A stretch of 10,605 nucleotides of DNA from JAPLDA01 sp043742705 (lineage in GTDB: Bacteria; Bacteroidota; Bacteroidia; AKYH767-A; 2013-40CM-41-45), in the NCBI GenBank assembly GCA_043742705.1, contig JAYTXY010000029.1, forward strand, positions 1 to 10,605. The letters are read 5' to 3'. Positions 1 through 6,102 of this stretch are shown piece after piece. A program made the translations under genes and the position numbers. Each line of letters begins with the position of its first letter. The stretch's first letter is position 1. The notes beneath the pieces were generated by a model. The model did no database searches, was not told where the DNA came from, and saw nothing but the letters and a program-made list of their open reading frames with translations.

Positions 1-214
1 TGAAAAAATTGGTGACGATTGGCAGATACGATTAAAGGCTCCTGCTATTAATGGAAAAGCAAACGATCATCTCATTGCTTTCCTGGGCGAAGTATTGAAT
101 CTTCCAAAGTCAAAAATTACATTGAAGAAAGGGCAGACTTCAAGGGTTAAATGCGTTGAGATCTTTGCAGACGAGGGGTTTGTGACTGGTAAATTACAAT
201 TGGCAATTGAATAA
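1..214 (+). CDS. DUF167 / YggU (UPF0235) family protein, 3' part
   Basis: This is the C-terminal 70 residues of a small protein whose start lies left of the window; the reading frame begins at base 2 and stops with TAA at 212-214. The visible part carries the family's most conserved stretch: KAPAINGKAND, then a helix (LIAFLGEVLNLP), then a strand and turn ending KKGQTSRVK. This matches the DUF167 pattern (APA-x-GKAN ... G-x-S/T-SR-x-K). Complete family members are usually about 75 to 110 residues, so perhaps a quarter or less is missing. The biochemical function of the family is not known, so none is assigned. The last four codons and the stop lie inside a 7-bp repeat array (197-238), so the final residues (QLAIE) may derive partly from repeat sequence. 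The next gene, parE, starts 193 bp downstream, and I see no reason to place them in one operon. Confidence 0.85.
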   Translation, partial: EKIGDDWQIRLKAPAINGKANDHLIAFLGEVLNLPKSKITLKKGQTSRVKCVEIFADEGFVTGKLQLAIE

Positions 215-291
215 TGAAGACTGAAAATTGAATAATAGTTTGGTGAACCTTAATATTCAATATTCAGTCTTCAATATTAAATATTAAATCA
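197..291. repeat. Two converging arrays of a degenerate 7-bp repeat, forming an imperfect hairpin
   Basis: The left arm (197-238) consists of six 7-bp units ending in roughly ATTGA. The right arm (250-291) consists of six 7-bp units of the complementary type, for example TCAATAT at 257 and at 271. The arms mirror each other unit by unit: the odd unit AGACTGA at 218-224 is exactly complementary to TCAGTCT at 264-270. Bases 215-235 pair with 253-273 at 19 of 21 positions, with a 17-base loop. The left arm overlaps the end of the DUF167 gene. No run of T follows, so it does not look like a standard intrinsic terminator. The 7-base spacing is seen directly; any function is unknown. Confidence 0.75.
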
Positions 292-407
292 ACATCAGAG
301 TGTGAATATCTATGGATAAATCATAGTTTCTCATTGACAATTCATTTTAATTTTACTCCGCATGAAAAATCGGTGTAATCATTTTAAATCAGAGTAATCA
401 ATAAAAA
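292..407 (+). other. parE upstream region, weak promoter candidate only
   Basis: This A/T-rich stretch precedes parE. The best match to the Bacteroidota -7 element TAnnTTTG is TAATTTTA at 348-355, which lacks the final G. A TTT at 327-329 could be a poor -33 element. This would give a leader of about 45 bases. The parE start is preceded by a run of A rather than a Shine-Dalgarno site, as is usual in this phylum. No open reading frame or strong structure was seen here. Confidence 0.25.
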
Positions 408-2279
408 ATGGCAGAAAAAAATCAACCCGCTCACGGATACACAGAAGAGAGCATTCGTTCGCTCGATTGGAAGGAGCACATCCGTACGCGTCCCGGAATG
501 TATATCGGAAAGCTTGGAGACGGTTCTTCAAAGGATGATGGGATTTATGTGTTGCTGAAGGAAACGATTGATAATTCCATTGATGAATTTGTGATGGGTT
601 ATGGTAAACACATTGAAGTGAATATCCAGGACGGCAAAGTAAACGTCCGCGATTACGGAAGAGGAATTCCTCTTGGGAAAGTGATAGAATGTGTAAGTAA
701 AATTAACACAGGCGGAAAGTATGACAGCAAAGCTTTTCAGAAAAGCGTAGGACTGAATGGAGTCGGTACGAAAGCTGTGAATGCTTTGTCGAATTATTTC
801 CGTGTTCAATCTGTTCGTGAAGGAAAGACAAAGGTTGCGGAATTTGAAAAGGGTGATATCACTCTGAATGAAAAAGAAAAATCATGTAGTGAAAAAAACG
901 GAACAATATTCTCTTTCATTCCTGATGATTCTGTTTTTTTGAACTATCGTTATAATTCCGAGTACGTGCAAAACATGTTGTGGAATTATGTTTTCCTTAA
1001 CAAAGGTCTTTCGATTTATTTCAACGGAGAAAAATTTTTCTCGGAGAACGGGTTGAAAGATTTACTTCAGCGAAACGTAAGTGATGAAGTGTTGTATCCT
1101 GTCATTCATCTCAAATCGGATGACATTGAAGTTGCTTTCACACACACGACTTCATATGGTGAAGATTATTATTCCTTCGTAAACGGACAGCACACTACAC
1201 AAGGCGGAACGCATCAGGCTGCTTTCCGTGAAGCGATTGTAAAAACGATTCGTGAATTTTATAAAAAAGAATTTGATCCGAGTGATGTGCGAACTTCCAT
1301 TGTGGCAGCAATCAGCGTTCGCATCCAGGAACCTGTTTTTGAATCTCAGACAAAAACAAAATTGGGCTCTCTCACAGTTGCTCCTGACGGAGGACAGCAG
1401 ATCCGCACATGGGTGAATGATTTTATAAAAACAGAACTCGATAATTACCTGCATAAACACCCTGAAGTTGCAGATGCCATTCTGAAGAAAATCCAGCAGA
1501 GTGAACGCGAACGAAAAGAAATTGCGGGGATAAAAAAACTAGCAAACGAGCGCGCGAAGAAAGCTAATCTTCACAATAAGAAATTGCGCGATTGCCGCGT
1601 TCATTTCAATACAAAACACATTGACCGTCTTGAATCAACGATCTTTATTACAGAGGGAGATTCTGCCAGTGGATCGATTACAAAAGCACGTGATGTAAAT
1701 ACGCAGGCAGTGTTCAGTTTAAAAGGCAAGCCGCTGAATTGTTACGGCCTCACAAAAAAAGTAGTGTATGAGAATGAAGAATTCAATCTGTTGCAAAATG
1801 CGTTGAACATTGAAGACGGTCTGGATGAATTGCGCTACAATAAAATTGTTGTCGCTACCGATGCTGATGTTGATGGTATGCACATTCGTTTGTTACTGAT
1901 GACTTTCTGGCTACAGTTTTTTCCTGAGTTAGTGAAAGCAGGGCACGTTTACATTTTACAAACGCCCTTATTCAGGGTGCGAAATAAAAAAGAAACGATT
2001 TATTGTTACAGCGACAAAGAGCGTGTGAATGCAATTGCGAAACTGGGACCGAAGCCGGAGATCACACGATTTAAAGGGTTGGGAGAAATTTCTCCGGATG
2101 AATTCAGTGCTTTCATTGGTAAGAATATTCGTCTCGAGCCTGTCCTGATCAGCCAGGATGAAACTGTTCATAAGCTCCTTGATTATTACATGGGAAAAAA
2201 TACACCGGAACGGCAGGATTTTATCATCGGAAAATTGAGAGTAGAAAAAGATGTAATTGAACCTGAGTTAGCTCCGTAA
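408..2279 (+). CDS. parE: DNA topoisomerase IV subunit B (ParE)
   Basis: ParE is the ATPase subunit of topoisomerase IV, which with ParC decatenates replicated chromosomes in the cytoplasm. The 623 residues show the full family order. The GHKL ATPase domain has the catalytic Glu52 and Mg-binding Asn56 in KETIDNSIDE, the DYGRGIP box at 82-88 and the ATP-lid glycines GLNGVG at 115-120. The transducer domain has the QTK loop at 314-316. The TOPRIM domain has EGDSASGS from Glu416 and TDADVDG with Asp485, Asp487 and Asp489. RFKGLGE follows at 554-560. The EGDSASGS form, the length and the absence of the long insert of E. coli GyrB fit the Bacteroidota ParE branch rather than GyrB. The start ATG sits just before the conserved IRSLDWKEHIRTRPGMYIG region. 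parC follows 79 bp downstream on the same strand, which supports co-expression. No truncation or frameshift is visible. Confidence 0.95.
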   Translation: MAEKNQPAHGYTEESIRSLDWKEHIRTRPGMYIGKLGDGSSKDDGIYVLLKETIDNSIDEFVMGYGKHIEVNIQDGKVNVRDYGRGIPLGKVIECVSKINTGGKYDSKAFQKSVGLNGVGTKAVNALSNYFRVQSVREGKTKVAEFEKGDITLNEKEKSCSEKNGTIFSFIPDDSVFLNYRYNSEYVQNMLWNYVFLNKGLSIYFNGEKFFSENGLKDLLQRNVSDEVLYPVIHLKSDDIEVAFTHTTSYGEDYYSFVNGQHTTQGGTHQAAFREAIVKTIREFYKKEFDPSDVRTSIVAAISVRIQEPVFESQTKTKLGSLTVAPDGGQQIRTWVNDFIKTELDNYLHKHPEVADAILKKIQQSERERKEIAGIKKLANERAKKANLHNKKLRDCRVHFNTKHIDRLESTIFITEGDSASGSITKARDVNTQAVFSLKGKPLNCYGLTKKVVYENEEFNLLQNALNIEDGLDELRYNKIVVATDADVDGMHIRLLLMTFWLQFFPELVKAGHVYILQTPLFRVRNKKETIYCYSDKERVNAIAKLGPKPEITRFKGLGEISPDEFSAFIGKNIRLEPVLISQDETVHKLLDYYMGKNTPERQDFIIGKLRVEKDVIEPELAP

Positions 2280-2282
2280 TAA

Positions 2283-2302
2283 CCCACGATTTTAATCGTG
2301 GG
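2283..2302. repeat. Perfect 8-bp hairpin with TTTA loop between parE and parC
   Basis: CCCACGAT (2283-2290) and ATCGTGGG (2295-2302) are perfect inverted copies around a TTTA loop, starting four bases after the parE stop. No T-run follows (the next bases are ATAGAACG), so a standard intrinsic terminator is unlikely. A weaker A/T hairpin with the same TTTA loop, ATCAT/ATGAT, follows at 2313-2326. Possible roles are mRNA 3'-end protection or partial attenuation between parE and parC, or a dispersed palindromic repeat of REP type. The sequence alone does not decide. Confidence 0.6.
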
Positions 2303-2358
2303 ATAGAACGATATCATTTTAATGATTTCAATTGTTTGACGTAACAGGAAAAAATTAA

Positions 2359-4704
2359 ATGGCGAAGAAAAAAAAACAGGAAGAGCCGAAAGAGCAACCA
2401 CAGGAATCTCAGCAGCACAAGGAGAAAACCAACATCATTCACATCAACGGAATGTATGAGAACTGGTTTTTGGATTATGCATCCTATGTAATTCTTGAAC
2501 GTGCTGTCCCGCACATCAACGATGGATTAAAGCCCGTGCAACGCAGAATCCTGCATTCTATGTGGGACATGGAAGATGGTCGTTACAACAAGGTTGCGAA
2601 CATCATCGGGCATTGTATGAAATATCATCCCCATGGTGATGCAAGTATTGGTGACGCATTGGTCGCACTCGGACAAAAAGATTTGTTAATTGATACACAG
2701 GGGAACTGGGGAAATGTTTATACCGGTGACAGTGCAGCTGCTCCTCGATACATCGAAGCTCGCCTTAGCAAGTTTGCGTTGGAAGTTGCTTTTAATCCGA
2801 AGACAACGCAATGGTCGCTGAGTTATGACGGAAGAAACCGTGAGCCGGTGACGTTGCCAATGAAGTTTCCGCTGCTGCTTGCGCAAGGCGTGGAAGGAAT
2901 TGCTGTAGGACTTGCTTGTAAAATTCTTCCGCACAATTTTATTGAGTTGATTGAAGGTTCCATTGCTATTTTGAAAAAACAAAAGGTAAGCTTGCTTCCT
3001 GATTTTCCAACAGGAGGTATTGCTGACTTCAGCAAATACAACAATGGATTGCGTGGCGGACGTATTCGCGTTCGCGCAAAGATTGAGAAGAAGGATAAGA
3101 AGACGCTTGTCATTACTGAAGTTCCGTTTGGAACAACAACGACTTCATTGATCGATTCAATTCTTGCTGCGAACGATAAAGGAAAAATAAAAGTTAAAAA
3201 AGTTGAAGACAACACGTCTGCGAAAGTTGAAATTGTAATTCTTCTTCATCCTGATTCATCGGAAGATATTGACAAGACCATTGATGCATTGTATGCATTC
3301 ACTGATTGTGAAGTTTCTATTTCACCGAATGCCTGTGTGATCATTGAAGACAAACCACGCTTCATGGGTGTGAATGAAATCCTTGAATACAACACTGAAC
3401 GAACGGTTGAATTGTTGAAGCGGGAATTGGAAATTAAGAAAGCCGAACTTGAGGAAGAGTGGCATTTTAGTTCTCTCATTAAAATCTTTATCGAGAAAAA
3501 AATCTACCGTAACATTGAAGAATGTACAACCTGGGAAAGTGTGATTGAAACAATTGATGCAGGATTAAAGCCGTACAAGAAAAAATTCAGGCGTGAAATC
3601 ACGCGTGATGACATTGTTGCATTGACTGAGATCAAGATCAAGCGTATTTCGAAATACGATGTTAAAGAACAAGATGAAAAGATCAAAGGACTTGAAGAGC
3701 AGATTGCAGAAGTAGATCATCATTTGGCACACATCAAACAATTTGCAATTAATTACTTCAAAGAGTTGCTGAAGAAGTACGGAAAAGGTCGCGAGCGCAA
3801 AACGAAGATTGATTCGTTCGAAGCCGTTGTTGCAAGCGAAGTAATTATCAACAACCAGAAACTTTACGTCAACCGTGAAGACGGCTTTGCAGGATATGGA
3901 TTGAAGAAAGATGAGTTTCTATGTGAATGTTCTGACCTTGATGAGATCATTGCCTTCCGCGGTGACGGAACAATGATCGTCACCAAAGTGGACGAGAAAA
4001 AATATGTAGGGAAGGATGTTCGTTACATCGCTTTATTTCGAAAGACCGATCAGGAACAGGTTTACAACCTGGTGTACCAGGATGGAAGAGGCGGAAATGC
4101 TATGGTGAAACGTTTCACTGTTGGCGGAACTACGCGCGACAAAGAATATGTTCTCACAAAAGGAAATGAAGGATCAAAGGTCCTTTATTTCTCAGTGAGT
4201 ACAAATCCGGCAGAGATAATTAATGTAAAACTTCGTCCGAAACCAAAACTCCGGAAAACAGAATTTGAATTTGACCTGAATACGATTGAAGTGAAAGGAA
4301 GAAATTCCATCGGAAATATTCTCTCCAGAAATCTCGTCAATAAAATTACAAAAGGAGGTGTCGGGAAGGCGAATGCAATTGCCGAGCAGATGACGATTGA
4401 TGGTGATAGTCCACGGTCAACAGTCGACAGTCGACAGACGAAGGAAAAAAAGAAAGTGGAAGTTGCTGCTAAATCAGAAAAGGCAAAAACTTCAAAATTG
4501 AAACCGGGAAGACCCGAAAAGAAAATCGCTCTGAAAACTGTTGCGGGAAAAAAGAAGGCAGCAGCTAAAGACGAAGCTCCTGTTACACTTGAATGGGACC
4601 TCAGTGGAAAGCAAAAAGTCCAAAACGACCGTTCGCGAATTTTATCAGAGATAGAGAAGAAGGCAGAGCAGAAAAAGAAGGCTCAGTTGAAGATGGATAT
4701 GTGA
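2359..4704 (+). CDS. parC: DNA topoisomerase IV subunit A (ParC), with short C-terminal domain and Lys-rich tail
   Basis: ParC is the DNA-cleaving subunit of topoisomerase IV, partner of the ParE encoded just upstream. After a charged Lys/Gln-rich start, the winged-helix core runs from about residue 25. It has the gate segment MKYHPHGDASIGDALVALGQ (87-106) and the catalytic Tyr131 preceded by Arg130 in SAAAPRYIEARLS. A tower and coiled-coil region follows to about 480 (long helices 345-380 and 435-475), then part of the beta-pinwheel C-terminal domain, about 500-665. No gyrase-type GyrA box (QRRGGKG) is seen; the nearest is QDGRGGNAMVKRF at 574-586. That favours topoisomerase IV. The pinwheel homology appears to stop near residue 665. 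The remainder is a lysine-rich tail with 16 Lys in residues 694-738, an AT-hook-like KPGRPEKK at 715-722, and an ending of alternating charge. From memory, Bacteroidota ParC is often 850 to 900 residues; this one is 781. A weak AGGA at 2346-2349 lies nine bases before the ATG. Codons 684-693 overlap a 7-bp repeat tract. Confidence 0.93.
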   Translation: MAKKKKQEEPKEQPQESQQHKEKTNIIHINGMYENWFLDYASYVILERAVPHINDGLKPVQRRILHSMWDMEDGRYNKVANIIGHCMKYHPHGDASIGDALVALGQKDLLIDTQGNWGNVYTGDSAAAPRYIEARLSKFALEVAFNPKTTQWSLSYDGRNREPVTLPMKFPLLLAQGVEGIAVGLACKILPHNFIELIEGSIAILKKQKVSLLPDFPTGGIADFSKYNNGLRGGRIRVRAKIEKKDKKTLVITEVPFGTTTTSLIDSILAANDKGKIKVKKVEDNTSAKVEIVILLHPDSSEDIDKTIDALYAFTDCEVSISPNACVIIEDKPRFMGVNEILEYNTERTVELLKRELEIKKAELEEEWHFSSLIKIFIEKKIYRNIEECTTWESVIETIDAGLKPYKKKFRREITRDDIVALTEIKIKRISKYDVKEQDEKIKGLEEQIAEVDHHLAHIKQFAINYFKELLKKYGKGRERKTKIDSFEAVVASEVIINNQKLYVNREDGFAGYGLKKDEFLCECSDLDEIIAFRGDGTMIVTKVDEKKYVGKDVRYIALFRKTDQEQVYNLVYQDGRGGNAMVKRFTVGGTTRDKEYVLTKGNEGSKVLYFSVSTNPAEIINVKLRPKPKLRKTEFEFDLNTIEVKGRNSIGNILSRNLVNKITKGGVGKANAIAEQMTIDGDSPRSTVDSRQTKEKKKVEVAAKSEKAKTSKLKPGRPEKKIALKTVAGKKKAAAKDEAPVTLEWDLSGKQKVQNDRSRILSEIEKKAEQKKKAQLKMDM
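4410..4437. repeat. 7-bp repeat tract inside parC (four units)
   Basis: Four 7-bp units lie head to tail in the parC reading frame. Those at 4424 and 4431 are both TCGACAG, the one at 4417 is TCAACAG, and the first (4410) is degenerate. The tract encodes roughly residues 684-693 (SPRSTVDSRQ). Because seven is not a multiple of three, gain or loss of one unit would shift the parC frame. The same unit TCGACAG recurs at 4728, just after parC. Confidence 0.75.
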
Positions 4705-4713
4705 TTTCATTGG

Positions 4714-4748
4714 TCTATGGTTGACTGTCGACAGTCGATTTTCAATAA
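4714..4748. repeat. 7-bp repeat tract just after parC (five units)
   Basis: Five degenerate 7-bp units start 10 bases after the parC stop. The middle unit TCGACAG (4728-4734) is identical to two units in the tract inside parC, and the last unit TCAATAA (4742-4748) resembles the TCAATAT units of the tract at 197-291. The tract thus links the two sequence types. It contains the perfect 14-base palindrome GACTGTCGACAGTC at 4723-4736. It lies immediately upstream of the intrinsic terminator. Confidence 0.65.
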
Positions 4749-4762
4749 CGAAGTCAGCTTTG

Positions 4763-4794
4763 AAAAAGATCGCAATGAAATTGCGATCTTTTTT
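4763..4794 (+). terminator. Intrinsic terminator after parC
   Basis: GATCGCAAT (4768-4776) pairs perfectly with ATTGCGATC (4780-4788) around a GAA loop. The stem is flanked by five A (4763-4767) and followed by six T (4789-4794). Stem plus U-run is a textbook Rho-independent terminator closing the parE-parC unit. The A/T flanks could also let it work on the opposite strand, but no gene is seen there. Confidence 0.88.
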
Positions 4795-4812
4795 ATTTGA
4801 GTAATATTTTAG

Positions 4813-4847
4813 TCTTGACTCCTGAATCTTGCGTCTTGATTCTATAT
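4813..4847. repeat. 7-bp repeat tract running into a promoter (five units)
   Basis: Four 7-bp units of type TCTTGAN start at 4813, 4820, 4827 and 4834. A fifth, diverged unit, TCTATAT, occupies 4841-4847. That last unit supplies the first five bases of the TATATTTG promoter element at 4843-4850. The period is clear; the units are degenerate, with one or two differences each. Confidence 0.6.
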
Positions 4848-4850
4848 TTG
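4843..4850 (+). promoter_or_regulatory. Bacteroidota-type -7 element TATATTTG for the flavoprotein gene
   Basis: This is an exact match to the Bacteroidota sigma-70 -7 consensus TAnnTTTG, just after the parC terminator and 4 bases before the ATG at 4855. A TTG at 4815-4817 could serve as the -33 element, though a spacing of 25 bases is longer than usual. With the start site expected a few bases past the element, the mRNA would begin at or next to the start codon. Confidence 0.65.
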
Positions 4851-4854
4851 CGGC

Positions 4855-6090
4855 ATGAGTTTGCCCAAAAAGGAAATAGCAATTATTGGTGGCGGAGCAG
4901 CAGGTTTCTTCGCAGCTGTTACCTGTGCGAAGAATTTTCCCCAGCATCGTGTTACGATTTATGAAAAGAGCAATAAGCTTTTAACAAAGGTTCGTGTTTC
5001 CGGTGGCGGACGCTGTAATGTGACTCACGCTTGTTTCGATGTAAAGCAGTTGGTTAAAAATTATCCGCGTGGAGAAAAGCAATTGATGAATGCATTCTCA
5101 CGCTTTAGTACAACAGATACTATCAACTGGTTTGAAGAAAGAGGAGTAGAGTTGAAAACAGAATCGGATGGACGCATGTTTCCTGTCACGGATAATTCAG
5201 CAACAATTGTCAATTGCCTTATGAACGAAGCTGAAAAGTACAACGTTCAGATTGTCCCAAATGCTGAGATCATACGGCTTTCAAAAACGGCAGGTGAAAA
5301 ATTCGAACTGACTTTCAGAGACAATCAAATTATTCATGTAGATAAGATTATTGTCGCGGCAGGAGGACACCCGAAAGAAGAAAGTCTTCATTGGCTGAAA
5401 GAAACAGGACATGAACTTGTCTCTCCGGTTCCTTCGCTTTTTACTTTTAATATTCCGAAAAATCCTGTCGTTGAACTGATGGGTGTTAGTGTTCCTTCAG
5501 CAACTGTGAAAATAGGAGGGACTCATCATCTTTCCTCCGGACCCTTGCTCATCACTCATTGGGGAATGAGTGGACCGGCTGTTTTAAAACTAAGTTCAAT
5601 GGCAGCTCGCGATCTCGCAGAAAAAAAATATGAGTTCGGGATAATTGTGAGTTGGCTGGAAAATTTCAATCCCGAACAACTTCAAAATGAACTGATGAAT
5701 TTTAAAACGGAATTAAACTCAAAGCTAGTTTATAATCATTGTCCGCTTGATCTGCCAAAACGTTTATGGATGTATTTGCTCGATAAAATTTCTGTGCCTG
5801 AAACACATCGCTGGGCTGATCTTTCGAAAGAGCAGATAAGAAAACTTGTAAGTGTTTTGTTGCAGGATAATTATCAAGTGCGAGGAAAGACAACTTTCAA
5901 AGAAGAGTTTGTAACCTGTGGTGGAGTTTCTTTGTTCGATGTGGATTTCAAAACCATGGAAAGTAAAAAATGTAAGGGAGTTCATTTTGCAGGCGAAGTG
6001 CTCGACATCGATGCTGTTACAGGCGGATTTAATTTTCAATCAGCCTGGACAACAGGTTACATTGCAGGAATGAATATTGGCAATATGTGA
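4855..6090 (+). CDS. HI0933/BaiN-like NAD(P)/FAD-dependent oxidoreductase
   Basis: This 411-residue flavoprotein belongs to the HI0933/YhiN family (also annotated as aminoacetone oxidase-like or BaiN-like). The N-terminal Rossmann fold has the dinucleotide-binding loop IGGGAAG at 11-17 and an acidic Glu37 at the end of strand 2, expected to hold the FAD ribose. The family signature VSGGGRCNVTHA follows at 48-59. GMSGPAVLKLSS in the middle and the C-terminal GGV ... MESK, HFAGEVLDIDAVTGGFNFQ (377-395) complete the second FAD-binding part. Length is normal for the family. The physiological substrate is unknown for most members, so I assign none. The start is forced: an in-frame TGA lies at 4837-4839, ATG 4855 is the only later start, and the Rossmann strand begins at residue 7. 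No signal peptide is visible, so it is cytoplasmic. It follows a terminator and has its own promoter; the next gene starts 12 bases after its stop. Confidence 0.9.
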   Translation: MSLPKKEIAIIGGGAAGFFAAVTCAKNFPQHRVTIYEKSNKLLTKVRVSGGGRCNVTHACFDVKQLVKNYPRGEKQLMNAFSRFSTTDTINWFEERGVELKTESDGRMFPVTDNSATIVNCLMNEAEKYNVQIVPNAEIIRLSKTAGEKFELTFRDNQIIHVDKIIVAAGGHPKEESLHWLKETGHELVSPVPSLFTFNIPKNPVVELMGVSVPSATVKIGGTHHLSSGPLLITHWGMSGPAVLKLSSMAARDLAEKKYEFGIIVSWLENFNPEQLQNELMNFKTELNSKLVYNHCPLDLPKRLWMYLLDKISVPETHRWADLSKEQIRKLVSVLLQDNYQVRGKTTFKEEFVTCGGVSLFDVDFKTMESKKCKGVHFAGEVLDIDAVTGGFNFQSAWTTGYIAGMNIGNM

Positions 6091-6098
6091 TATATTTG
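6091..6098 (+). promoter_or_regulatory. Candidate -7 element TATATTTG directly before a GTG-start gene
   Basis: This is an exact TAnnTTTG match beginning one base after the flavoprotein stop codon and ending 4 bases before GTG 6103. Element and spacing to the start codon are identical to those before the gene at 4855. No convincing -33 element is seen at the usual distance; TTG at 6062-6064 is 26 bases away. It may act in addition to read-through from the upstream promoter. Confidence 0.5.
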
Positions 6099-6102
6099 AA
6101 GC

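Noticed and set aside
197..291. CRISPR array or intrinsic terminator
   Set aside because: Units are 7 bp with no unique spacers, so it is not a CRISPR array; there is no G/C-rich stem followed by a T-run, so it is not a standard terminator.
1152..1460. Minus-strand open frame of about 100 codons inside parE, and similar antisense frames in parC, the receptor and the protease
   Set aside because: They lie wholly opposite well-supported genes, their translations show no motif or domain, and they are expected by-products of the coding strand's composition.
408..4704. Reading the pair as DNA gyrase (gyrB-gyrA)
   Set aside because: The TOPRIM motif has the SASGS form, no GyrA box is present in subunit A, and the two genes are adjacent with Bacteroidota ParE/ParC wording, all of which favour topoisomerase IV.
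4723..4736. Palindrome GACTGTCGACAGTC as a dedicated regulator site
   Set aside because: The symmetry follows from the 7-bp units meeting in opposite sense inside the repeat tract, and it lies after the parC stop and before a terminator, a poor place for an operator.
4645..4947. Minus-strand open frame covering the parC terminator region
   Set aside because: It crosses the parC end, the terminator, the repeat tracts and the flavoprotein start; the product is low in recognisable structure and has no promoter of its own.
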